Source of the DNA: Dermatophagoides farinae
Lineage: Eukaryota; Arthropoda; Arachnida; Sarcoptiformes; Pyroglyphidae
Assembly: GCF_024713945.1 (NCBI RefSeq)
Contig: NC_134684.1
Span: 3,143,001 to 3,207,000 of the forward strand
Length of the DNA stretch: 64,000 bases
Reading direction: 5' to 3'
Below are positions 53,401-64,000 of the stretch, piece by piece (positions within the stretch are counted from its first letter, which is position 1; each line of letters begins with the position of its first letter). Both the position numbers and the translations under genes were made by a program. The notes under the pieces were generated by a model. The model saw nothing but the letters and a program-made list of their open reading frames with translations, was not told where the DNA came from and made no database searches.

Positions 53401-56400
53401 TTTCGTGTTTGTATTTGGTGTTGATAAAACAACAACAAAAACAGAATATTGAAGAGAAAAGAGAAAAAAAAAATATAAGTAAACAGGACCAATTTGACAT
53501 AAATGTTATATACATGTAAACAGGAACCAATTATTAAGTAAACAACAACAGCAACAGCAACAGCAATTGAATATCCAGAATAGGCAATGGATCGAATCGA
53601 ATTTTCGCATTCTTATTGCCTGATATATCAACACTCTTATATATCCTATATATATAAATTGAAATAATTTTTGATCGAATATTTTCGTGGGGAAATTGAT
53701 TTTTTTTTTTTTTTTGGTTGTTGCCCATTGTCAGAGGGAAAACAAGGGCAAAGCAAGCCAGGAATGTTGGATACAATTTCCACACCCAATATTCATCCAC
53801 TTGTTTTTCGTTTGGTAAATAGTTTTCTTTCTGGTTTGTTGTGAAATCTCATTTTCCATCAATGTCCATTTTCATTTGAATTCATTTTAACTAGCTGACC
53901 ATTCAAAAACAAAACAAAAAAATTTCCCAATATTTGTAAATTGTTTTTTGATGCATTCCATGTTCCGGTGTAAAGTGCAAACGCGTTTGACTGGATAGAA
54001 TTTTTATTCAGATTTTTTTTTTGTTTCGAAAGTGAATGAGAAGAGATTTTTTTTAATGAAACAAAGAAAAAAAAAATAAACGTTCATGTAAACCGAAAAT
54101 TTTTTACCACCACCTCATATCACTAACCATTCTTGGTTTGGATTCTATATTACATGTGTGTAATATATATGGAATATCCGATAAATTGACTTTGACCATT
54201 CGGGAAATCCTGTCTATGTTGTATAAATTATCAATACACACACACACACACAAACACAGTGTACAATGCTCATGGCAATCCAATAATGAATAATGCAAAT
54301 TCTTGTATACAATACAATGTAAATAATAAAATGCCAAACATGCACACCAAGAATCTAACAATGATGGAAACCCTTTTGGCCAATATTGGTTTCTGTTCAT
54401 TGTGCATCATCATATATGCAGAATAAACAGAAATTCATCTGACAAAGACAGTATTGAAAATCAAACAATTGAATTGAATTGAATTAATTATTTATGAATT
54501 CAATTGTTAAATTATGAAAATTTTTTGACATTTCAATCTATTATTATCGGGTTAACAGAACAGAAAACATTGAAAATTTATAATATAATATAACCATAAA
54601 ATAAATATGAAAAAATAGAATGATAATATTGGTCAAATTGAATTGAAATCATTGTTATATTGTTAACGTCCACATGATCCACCTGGACAAGTTGACATTC
54701 CAATTGGACTATTACGAGGTAATGTTGCTATTCGTCGGGGACGTCCACCGAAACCACCAACACCGCCGCCGCCACCACCTCCAGGATAATCATTACCGCC
54801 ACCGCCACCGCCGCCACTCGAATATCCACTACTGCCAAGAAAATATCTTTTCATCGAATCCGAACGATCACTCATACCGAATAAAGTTAGAAAAAAATTG
54901 ATGAAAAACCAAATGAATCGTAATAGAAATTTGAATGGTGTTTTCCATGTTATTGGTTCGTGGTCAACAATTTCGCCACGTGAATTTATATACACCATGA
55001 TGATTGAAAATGTAAATTTGAAATCAATTTAATCAATAATAGAAACTTCAACAAAAACACAGAGTATGATGAAATAACAAATCCAACTTTTAGGCTTTAT
55101 ATTCAAAGCTGACGCGTTTGTTTACATGCATCGAATAAAAAAAAAACACAAACAAAAAAAAGTTCATTCATAAAGATCGTATATGCGCGCACGCACATCA
55201 TCGAATGTTCAAACTATTTTCAAACAAGTCGAATTCGCTTTTTTTGTATATTTTTTTTTTTTTTTTTTTGGCAATATAATTTCGGTTTTTCATGTCAATG
55301 TCTTCAATCGAAAATGAAAAAAAAACACCCATATCTCAAGATATAATCAATTTCAAGAAAACATTCATGAATTCATTCATTGACATGCAATAAATAGCAC
55401 AAGTGTCAAGTGAAAAGAACAGAAAAAAAAACAAGAATTTATTCGCACTCAAAATGAAAAGAAATTTCTCGACCATTTGGCCATTTACTCATCATCATCA
55501 TCATCAGTTTTAGTTGGATTAACTATATGTTTTTTGTTTTTTTTACTTCGCTCCACCTTCGCCACTTCCGAAACATTCTTCAGAATTTACAAACAGAAAC
55601 AAATTTCTTTGGAAACAGATGTATATCGTTTTTCTTACTTTATCACAAAAAATAGCTTACATCTTGATAAAATGAAATTTAATTAAATCAACCGAAAATT
55701 TCTTAATCTTCTGCTGCAAAAAAAAAAAAATGAAAAAAAATCGAATGGCTCAAGGTGAAATGTGTAGGTGGATCGTTTTTTATTTCAATTTCCATATATA
55801 AACAATCGAATGAACGACAACCAAGAAAAAAAAATTGCCTATAATTTATCAAACTTTGTAAAATTAAATCAACAAAATAAATAAGTGCACTTGTATTGTA
55901 AGTTATAATTGTGAGTTCAACTATAGTGAATGATCATCATTATCATCATCATCATCATTGGAAAAACCTAGGAAACCAAATGAAAAACAAAATAAAATAA
56001 TAAGGTCAGAATCGAGGTTGTTATTTTTTTATTTTATTCTCTCTACACACACAGAGAGAAAAAAAGTTGATCATCAATGAAAATAGATCATTGTGTAATA
56101 CGATTCTTAATCCAAAATTAATTGAACAAATTGGTTTTCATTCATGAAACACACACACACACACACAGAACCAGTGAAAACTTTGCTGAGTTGATTCTGT
56201 GTATTTATTTGTACGGATGTATATCCGATTAAAATTTTTTTTTTGCCGCTGATCTTAATCTTGTTTTTTCCATTCTCTTTTTTCTCTCTCTCTCTCTTTT
56301 TTATATTTAGAGCCGAGATATGCAATTAGAAGATATCCTTTCACAAGGTGAAGAAAAATGTATACAAAAACCATGCGTCCAACAACAACAATGCTGCCCG

Positions 56401-59400
56401 GGTTCTGTATGTGTTGATCTACATTCACAACATTCACAATCACCATTATCATTATCATCATCGATGAATAATAAACAAAGACCAGGTAAGTTTATGCTGT
56501 TTGTTGTTTTCATTCATACAAATTGAAACCAAATCATTTTATTCATTCCAAACAGATTATATGTGTAGTATGTGTAGTATAGGAAAAAATTTCATCACAC
56601 CGAACACAATATATTAATTCAATTAGACAACGACGATAAAAAAAATTTTCCATTGAAACCATCCAAATTGACCACACATGTATACCCAATTGTTCGAATC
56701 ATTTTAATATAGGATGACCATATCCATGTTTGAATCGAAATTCGATTCGGAAATTGGCATCTGGTAGTTTCTCATTAGCTATATATTCATTTGAATATTC
56801 TTAGTTACGCATTCAATGAATGAAATGGAAACAAATCTAATTTATATCTCATATATATAGATGGATCCGTTGATATGCTGTAGAATTTTTTTTTACAATA
56901 AAATTCATCTAATTCCGCATAATGTAATTTGCGTATCGTTACTTTAGCAACAACAAAACCTTGGCAATTTCGTCATTTTTTTTTGAAACAATTCTTGTTA
57001 AAAAAAGAATGTTGGAATTTTTTTTTATTTTATTTTCATGGATCTTTAAATGATGATGATGATGATGATGAGAATCTTTGATCTGGTTAAGATTCTGAGA
57101 ACATTATTATGATTATCATGATCATCAGATGATTATAATCATTGATATGGTTTCTTGATTCTTGTTCTGACAAAAAAAAGATCTGAAGATTCTGAATATA
57201 TATAAATTATTTGCTTCAGGGTATCGAATGATAAATAGAATGATAATAACGATTCATGAATGTAGAATATTCCAACTAAAGACAATAATAAATACATTAA
57301 ATTATAACTAAAACATGAAACAAGTAAATTTTCCAATAAGAATCTAGTGATGTGTAAAAAAAAAAATTCTTAGCCACCAGAATATATAACCAGCGAACAC
57401 ATAGCAAATAAAAACAATCAGTATTTTTTTTCTTCAATGAACTCAACGGAAATTGAGTTTGGAATTTGTTTTTTGGGTTTTTGTTTTCAATTTTCTGGTT
57501 GTTGTTTCAATACGTAAATGGGCCAATTTGTATTTATGAGAATTGTCGACACACAGGCACTGGCAAATTTTTTACCTTTTTTTTTCTTTACCTAATTTTC
57601 TCTTCTTTTTTTGTTGTTGTAATCACCCAAGCATGGACAATTCGTTTGTTTACAGTTAAATCACTGTGTGTGTGTGTGTGTGTGTATAAATTGATGCTTG
57701 ACTGAACATACATGATGGACCATCATCATCATCATCATTATCATCGTCAGGATGCTGATGAGCATTTTTCGTTTTGTTTTGGCATTCTGTACTAATAATT
57801 AATGGTCATACTCATTAGTTCACAGGATTCTTTTCCATTTATTTGTCTCAACTTTTTTTTTTTGATTCAAAACAGACAAAAAAATTTTTTTTTTAATTAC
57901 ACAACGAATATATGCTGATCTGTCAAGATAAATAGATCACCATTTTGTTTCTCTGGTGGCTTTATATGGAGAATGATGAAAGAGAGAAGTATAAAAATCG
58001 TTTGGTGAAATAAAAAACAACAACACACACACACACACACACACGCAATTATTTTGAATAAATTCATTTAAAAATCAAGAGGAAAAAAAATGGCAACAAC
58101 GCTAACAAGTCCCGAAGCGGCCCGACAAATAACAATAAAATAATCAACTTTCAACGAGAAAAAAATTTAAATAAAAAAAAACTAGAAAAAGGACCAGAGT
58201 AAATCTCTCTCAACAAAACTACTAGCACAAGAATTTTTTTGCCCAAATTCTAATCATAACATTGGAAAAAAAATTGAATTGAATTGAATTGAAATTAAAC
58301 CCCGAAAAAAAATTGAATTAAATTTCATTTTTTTTTATTTTCAATTATGAATGAAACAAGATTTTATTCAATCAAATCATAGAATTGAAAAATTGAATGA
58401 ACCAAATAATGACGATGATGACGACAATGATCATCATCATGATCATGGAATAATCATAAATGAGAAAAAAAGAAAAAAAAATGAAAATGAATTGAAAATT
58501 GAAAATTAACATCGTTATTCATATTGATAGAGATGAAAGAAAAAACCAAATCAAATTTCATTTCATTTTTTTTTTTGAAAATTTTGAGCCATGAAAATGG
58601 TACCCTTTTTTCACTTGGTCGAATCATCATCATCATCATCATAATTCAATAATCGGTTTTTTATTCTAAAAATCGTTGTTGGTGGTGGAAAAAAAACACG
58701 AATTACATGAATTTTCATTTTGCCATCCAAAAAAAAAAAAAAAAAAATTCTGTCGTAAATCAACAACGAAGAATCAATTCTGTAATGATCATTCGATGAT
58801 AACGATCATGAATCGATGAATGAATGAACAAAAAAAAAAATCAACACTACATTGTAAAATGGATTGTTTGCAAATTATTTTCAACGAAAAAAAATGACTT
58901 TTTGATATGATTATCATCATTTGATGGTTTCTCTCTCTCTCTTACACACACCCACAACCATTTTTTTTTGACAAGTTTCAAACAAAGAGAGCGAAAAAAT
59001 TCTATAATAAATTTTGTTTTGAAAATGATACTTTATCTTCATCTTTCATCCACTATCATCATTCTTAAGAAAACGTGAAAACTTGAAAATGAGAGAATCA
59101 CATCACATGAATAGAATCATCATAGATGAAAACCGAATTTGATCGTATAAGATGACAAGCAAAACAAAAAAAGAAGAAGAAAAAAAACTTGATGATCATC
59201 ATCATTACAAATTCATCCTTGATCTAGCAATTTTTTATTCGGGCAAATAAATTAGATTAAGGGTTGCCAGATCGGCCAAGGAGACAAAAAAAAAAAATTC
59301 TGGAAAACTCGCGTAATAATACCGTTTTAACGGGGGTTAAAAAAAATTTTTTTTTTTCATCATTGTTAGGTGAGAAAGTTTCCAGATCCATGGGGGACAT

Positions 59401-61291
59401 ATCTTTCTGGATCTGGTATACCCTAAATTAGATAAATCATTGTTCAAATTGGCTTGACGAGCAAAAAAAAAAGAAGAAAAATTCGAATGAAATGAGAAGG
59501 GAAAATAAACACAATGACAAATGTGAATGAACAAATTATTTATCGAAAATAAATATATCTTTGTGTGTGTGTGTGTGTGTGTGTGTGTATAAAGATCTAT
59601 TTATCTATCCTGTCTATCTAGTTGCCAATCAAGTCTGTCATTTCATCTTTTAATTTGCTTCAATTTTTTTTCCTATATATATCCATTCCATATATTATAA
59701 TCATTGTTAAAAGAACAAAGAATTACTAACAGTAATACTACTGCAAAAAGAATTTGTTCAAATGGCAGATTTTCAAGTTTAGAGAACTAAATGTATTTAC
59801 AAGTTAATTACTGCTAACATACTACTAATATACTAACGTATGTGCGTGTGTGTGTAATACAACCAATCACATAGACATTTCCTAAAAGTGTCTTTCTATC
59901 GTTTCATTTTCTCACGTAATAAGAGAGTATACCAAAAAACTCATTTACATTTCATTAACGTCATTCATTTCATGAAGATTGGGATCCATAGTTCCCATCA
60001 TCATCATCAATGATGTTCCGTTCTAATCATTTCTCTCTCTCTCTGTGTGTGTGTGTGTGTGTGACATGATTTTCAAGAATTTATGTTCCGGAAACTCACG
60101 AACACAACCCGACAACAACATCTTGTCGTGATCATTATGATTCTTTGATTACAAATTTGCTTTCCACATCATCATCATCATCATCATCATCATCGTGTGG
60201 TTTCGGGTCTTTTTCTTTTTTTTTTCTCCAATCATAAACCAGTACCAGAATTTGAGGTGCCAAAAAAAAAGAAACGAAAAAAAAAATTCAAACAAAATTA
60301 GCTAAATTATGTGCAATAAAATCGACACAAGTGTTTTGGGCTAGATATAGAATAGCAGAATATAGGGCAAATTTTTTTTTGTTTCATCGATACAAAGCAA
60401 AAAAATGATTCGATTCTTGTGTCAAACCATTTCTTAGTTTCATCATATCACCATAGACAGATATATATACATTTGTTATTTATTCTAGGGCCCATTAATC
60501 AACAAATTGAACACATACACATGTACAATACACACACACACACACATTGGATATCTAACTGAGGGAGAGAGAGAGACAGAAAAAAAGAGATAAATTGCTA
60601 AATGGTAATAATAACAAGGTTAAAGTAAAGAAAAAAAAATGTTCACGATACGATCAACGAAGCGAGAAAAAATGGTTTTTTTTCAGTGTAAAAAAAAATT
60701 ATTGATCCAAAGTCATCGAATATCGAATGATGATGATGATGATGATTAATGTATTGAATTTTTGTTTTAACATTTCAAGATATGTTCGCACATTATAATT
60801 TATATATATATTTCACACAGGATTTATTATTACTAAACCAATTCATTACGTTAATTAATTATTGAACAAATGGCCGAGCTAAATAAAATGAATGAATGAT
60901 ACTAATGAAACAAACTTTTGGCCAATAATTTTCTTTTGTTTTTTTTTCATTTCAATAGTGACCACCGGTACATGTTTACCGATTTATGGTGTAAATGAAG
61001 GCGATTCATGTACAGATGATGGTGATTGTGAAACTGGTTTACGTTGTATGCCACAAACAATTTTAATAACTAATGATGATGATAATGATGGCCGATTATC
61101 ATTACCATCAATGCATTCATTATCATCATCATCGTCATCATCATCATCATCATTGTCATCATCTTCATTACAATCATCATCATCATCAATGATCAATTCA
61201 CATCAACAACATTTACATCAATTACAAAATCAACAACAACATCAACGAACTTGTCAACCACCTGGATTGGAAATGATGAAAAAACAATTCA
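41455..61291 (+). CDS. Secreted cysteine-rich protein, colipase/prohormone-like pattern (3 exons visible, 3' incomplete)
   Basis: Not confidently identified. Exons 41455-41703, 56311-56485 and 60959-61291 join in phases 0 and 1 and give 252 codons plus one base. A GTAAGT donor at 61292 means at least one more exon lies beyond, not seen in this window. Exon 1 has a strong Kozak context (CAACCATGG), a basic start and a hydrophobic signal core ([14 protein letters not shown]), then Ser/Asn repeats. Exon 2 carries [22 protein letters not shown]. Exon 3 carries [28 protein letters not shown] and RTCQPPG. The CCxGxxC, GxCLP and GxxCxxDxDCxxGLxC spacing resembles colipase-fold factors (dickkopf, prokineticin/astakine) and some arthropod neuropeptide precursors. 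The Cys blocks are split by a poly-Ser tract encoded by TCA repeats. Likely an extracellular signalling or binding protein; function is inferred only from this pattern. That the three exons form one gene is an inference from phase and theme. Confidence 0.6.
41704..48417. other. Long intron 1 of the Cys-rich gene, proximal part
   Basis: No coding segment seen. Dense A/T homopolymers and microsatellites, including (CA)n, (CAA)n and (AGT)n at about 42196-42217. Open frames (for example 44504-44863 and 47117-47503) are compositional. Confidence 0.5.
48418..50196 (+). mobile_element. Truncated Gypsy-class (Mag-like) LTR retrotransposon
   Basis: A candidate 5' LTR of about 109 bp runs from TGTGGTGG at 48418 to CTACA at 48526. 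It is followed by a TGG-initial primer-binding-site-like sequence (TGGTGACCTCCGACGTTG, 48531-48548). Only about 77 bp later the gag-pol remnant frame opens, so most of gag is missing. Protease and reverse transcriptase follow, and similarity stops at about 50196, where RNase H should begin. No integrase and no 3' LTR copy are seen. The short LTR, PBS and CxxH...C...C motif before the protease suggest the Mag lineage of invertebrate Gypsy elements. It sits in intron 1 of the Cys-rich gene, same strand. The LTR assignment is tentative because there is no second LTR to compare. Confidence 0.7.
48625..50394 (+). CDS. Retrotransposon Pol fragment: aspartic protease + reverse transcriptase
   Basis: Open frame of 589 codons. 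Residues 1-70 look like the end of gag. A CYSH...KANKC...KRC motif near residues 77-97 is the zinc-binding-like segment seen just before protease in such elements. The protease active site is [13 protein letters not shown]. The reverse transcriptase shows [46 protein letters not shown] and the catalytic FVYLDDIL. After [19 protein letters not shown] (near residue 524) the remaining 65 residues are unrelated AT-rich flank read through to the stop at 50394. The protease Asp and the RT YLDD are intact. RNase H and integrase are absent, so it cannot be autonomous. Confidence 0.88.
   Translation: MLNDNKENVVKFDDLMKSFNDLYIEVEMLCDEVARHDERNSINVNSIDNRPRVPSSSGSLKSTDTCRLQPKFHSNGKYCYSHFKYYDKANKCDDPKRCKYVSSIDGDCYRLFVFDHRSKRWILIDTGSVISIWPKSAKVIISKPTNYDLIAANGTKINNYGETFHEPDLDLRRSFPFTFVVADVEYPIIGADFLSKYDLLPDIRRNKLIDNVTKFSIRGHKRVADIRHITMISGNNLDDKVKLLLQKYPNVCKPNLSLDVKHNTEHHIVLKDDQPIFARPARVSMARATAAKEQIMQMVKMGVLRPSSSSYASRMVIQPKKDGTTRICGDYRALNAKTVPDRYPIHHIHDFSANLNGKKIFTTIDLKTAYWQIPLAKNDCKKTAMTTPWGLFEYTRMPFGLINAPATYQRFVDSIFREFDNVFVYLDDILIASEDKEKAITDLDKVLKQLNDNGITINQNKCIFIKEKVKYLGHEISPDGIGMLEEKLTVIDSFPKPTSKKSLKRFLGMVNFYRRFIPGAANYMLLLLSMSFGTTPIFFLWFGRKIFIFSLLMDRLNSIFFLFFVVTLKHNIHSVQGPGYFFCLYFDSL
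50395..54662. other. Intron 1 of the Cys-rich gene, distal part
   Basis: Microsatellite-rich AT sequence without a supportable gene. It includes a 12-bp-stem hairpin at 51375-51410 and (TAA)n/(TTG)n tracts near 53170-53290. Confidence 0.5.
51375..51410. repeat. 12-bp perfect inverted repeat (hairpin)
   Basis: ATCTTGACTTGA (51375-51386) and TCAAGTCAAGAT (51399-51410) are exact reverse complements around a 12-nt loop. No coding frame is nearby. Confidence 0.7.
54663..54998 (-). CDS. SELENOK: Selenoprotein K homologue with Cys in place of Sec
   Basis: SELENOK is a small ER membrane protein acting in ER-associated degradation and, with DHHC6, in protein palmitoylation. A single-exon frame of 111 aa begins [18 protein letters not shown], matching the family's MVYI start. 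One membrane helix follows ([19 protein letters not shown], about residues 23-41), then a Gly-rich low-complexity cytosolic tail with [10 protein letters not shown]. It ends GGSCGR, where family members such as human and Drosophila have GGU-G(R) with selenocysteine. The codon there is TGT, not TGA, so this is a Cys homologue. The next codon TAA ends the frame; no SECIS element would be needed. It lies antisense inside the 14.6-kb intron 1 of the Cys-rich gene. Size and layout match the family (94 aa in human). Confidence 0.85.
   Translation of the reverse strand: MVYINSRGEIVDHEPITWKTPFKFLLRFIWFFINFFLTLFGMSDRSDSMKRYFLGSSGYSSGGGGGGGNDYPGGGGGGGVGGFGGRPRRIATLPRNSPIGMSTCPGGSCGR
54999..56310. other. 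End of intron 1, including SELENOK upstream region
   Basis: Should hold the SELENOK promoter (minus strand) and the 3' splice region of intron 1, which ends in a pyrimidine-rich CTCTCT...TTTAG tract at 56283-56310. No other coding segment is seen. Confidence 0.5.
56486..60958. other. Intron 2 of the Cys-rich gene
   Basis: About 4.5 kb bounded by GTAAGT at 56486 and TTTCAATAG at 60950-60958. Contents are microsatellites, for example (GT)n at 59560-59589 and (TCA)n at 60168-60194. No exon or gene is recognised inside. Confidence 0.5.
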
Positions 61292-62840
<1,549 letters not shown>

Positions 62841-63275
62841 TACCAGTAAGTAATTGGGCACTTTCGAAAAAAGCATTACGGCCTATGGGAGAGAGAGGGT
62901 TTTTTCAAAGCTTCTAAAACAATGTTTTTTGTCGGAATCAAGCGAAAATATTTTACCAGTGCATAGTGAAAGAGTTGCTCTTTGAATAATCTGAGTTTCA
63001 ACTTCCGGCTACCATTTTCGAGAGTAGATGTGTGGTGTCAAAGTTTATGTAGGGGAAATTTTCACCCCTCTCGACTGTACTGCCATCTTGCAGATTAATA
63101 AATCCCTGAGATTAGCAAAAATGTATAGATACCAATTTTCGAATGTCGTGCAATCATACTTAACATCAATTTTGACAATTTTGCATTTGTTTTAAATCTT
63201 GTTTTAAGACCTAAATAAAATATATGGTTTATTTTGTGCCATTTTTTGTTGTAAAGTAAGAATTCAAAATTCAAA

Positions 63276-63361
63276 ATCGAGAAAATGACAAGTCCAAACT
63301 AACACGACCAGTTCAGAATCGAGAAAATGACAAATTTCAAAACTAACACCACCAGTTCGAA
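63276..63361 (+). repeat. Imperfect tandem duplication, two units of about 42-44 bp
   Basis: The unit starting ATCGAGAAAATGACAA and ending ACCAGTTC occurs at 63276-63317 and again at 63318-63361, with a few substitutions and a 2-base length difference. It lies inside the putative transposon. Confidence 0.75.
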
Positions 63362-63426
63362 ATTTGGTTAGTAATTCTATTTTCGAATTGAATGGTAAAT
63401 TTGTTTTCAACATGTTATTTGAAAAA

Positions 63427-63447
63427 TTCGATGGTTTAGCCATCGAA
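63427..63447. repeat. 8-bp inverted repeat (small hairpin)
   Basis: TTCGATGG (63427-63434) and CCATCGAA (63440-63447) pair around a 5-nt loop within the putative transposon. Confidence 0.55.
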
Positions 63448-63599
63448 TGTTAGTTGTCGTGTTGATATTGTTAAACGTGATTAAACATTTTAAAAACATT
63501 TTCTTTGATTAATTCATTCATCCATTACCGTTATCATCATTATTATTTACTATCGTTTATTCATTGATTAATCCATTACAATTTTGATATTAAAAAATC

Positions 63600-64000
63600 A
63601 TGAATAAACAAATTGAAAAAACCGTTTTGCGCAGAATTGTCATACAATATTATAAAGACTGGTTAAGCAATCGAAACTGTTGGAATTGTTGTAAGAAAGA
63701 TTGAATTACTGATTAATGTCACTGTTGAGCGTATTTGATTAGTACGTTCAATAGTGAATAAGTTCTATAAATTAAGCATGATTAGCAGTTATTTATTATT
63801 ATTAAAAACCGTTTAAAGCCAAACTATTGAATCCATTATTATTATTGAATCATATACTTTCAAGCCTCTTGCAAATTCTAATAGAAAAGACCAGCAAATC
63901 AAACGTTCATCATATCATTAAAACATACCATCAAAATAACCAGACAAACGCGATCAAGCCACCAGGTCGTCCTGGACCGTCAGAACGGACACTGAGACGA
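63600..64000 (+). pseudogene. Tc1/mariner-like transposase N-terminus, interrupted
   Basis: The frame from the ATG at 63600 (MNKQIEKTVLRRIVIQYYKD) ends at a TGA at 63702-63704 after 34 codons. In the next frame the same stretch reads TVGIVVRKIE, as expected to continue a helix-turn-helix. A separate frame open from 63806 to the window edge reads SKSNVHHIIKTYHQNN followed by GRPGPSERTLRR, which resembles the second helix-turn-helix and GRPR-like linker of Tc1/mariner transposases. So the start is either frameshifted and interrupted by about 150 bp of extra sequence, or split by an intron I could not place in phase. The catalytic DDE/D region would lie beyond the window. Confidence 0.55.

Larger units (their letters stand above)
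62841..64000 (+). mobile_element. Tc1/mariner-like DNA transposon, left part (runs off the window)
   Basis: From about 62841 the sequence loses the microsatellite texture seen elsewhere. A candidate left terminus is TACCAGTAAGTAATTGGGCA (62841-62860), Tc1-like in starting at a TA with a CAGT...GGGCA end. Transposase-like coding appears at 63600-63704 and 63806-64000. The left end and inverted repeat cannot be proven because the right end is outside the window. Confidence 0.5.

Overview
The window looks like nuclear DNA of a house-dust mite, most probably Dermatophagoides farinae. The DNA is very AT-rich, with frequent A/T homopolymers and (TGA)n, (CA)n and (CAA)n microsatellites. Genes have short GT-AG introns of about 55-120 bp. 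The two tandem chitinase genes encode a GH18 domain, a Thr/Pro linker and a C-terminal chitin-binding domain that I recognise as the group 15 mite allergen (Der f 15 type). The species call rests on recognition, not on a search.

Layout. Positions 1-17107 hold no gene I can support. Positions 17108-24174 carry three multi-exon genes on the minus strand: a CDC50/TMEM30 lipid-flippase subunit, a GH20 beta-hexosaminidase, and an XPR1-type phosphate exporter (SPX + EXS). After a 4.3-kb gap, positions 28508-36889 carry four plus-strand genes: PICK1 (PDZ + BAR), two tandem chitinases, and a TSSK-like Ser/Thr kinase that starts only 137 bp after the second chitinase. From about 41220 to beyond 61291 lies a sparse plus-strand gene for a secreted cysteine-rich protein. 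Three exons are visible, separated by introns of 14.6 and 4.5 kb; the last exon is not visible. Intron 1 contains a truncated Gypsy-class retrotransposon (about 48418-50196) and, on the opposite strand, a one-exon cysteine homologue of selenoprotein K (54663-54998). The right end (about 62841-64000) differs in texture and ends inside a Tc1/mariner-like transposase reading frame.

How the genes relate. The hexosaminidase and the two chitinases act on successive steps of chitin breakdown, but they are separated by unrelated genes and I see no operon-like arrangement. CDC50, XPR1, PICK1 and SELENOK are membrane or trafficking housekeeping genes. Exon boundaries were placed by hand from GT/AG signals, reading phase and family similarity. 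Each complete gene model adds up to a whole number of codons (CDC50 393 aa, hexosaminidase 537, XPR1 695, PICK1 494, chitinases 560 and 573, kinase 382, SELENOK 111).

Most notable points: two near-identical chitinase cores with diverged ends, which suggests gene conversion; two readable 3n introns in chitinase copy 1; two alternative phase-matched first exons in PICK1; a Cys-for-Sec SELENOK nested in a long intron; and the unidentified Cys-rich secreted precursor.
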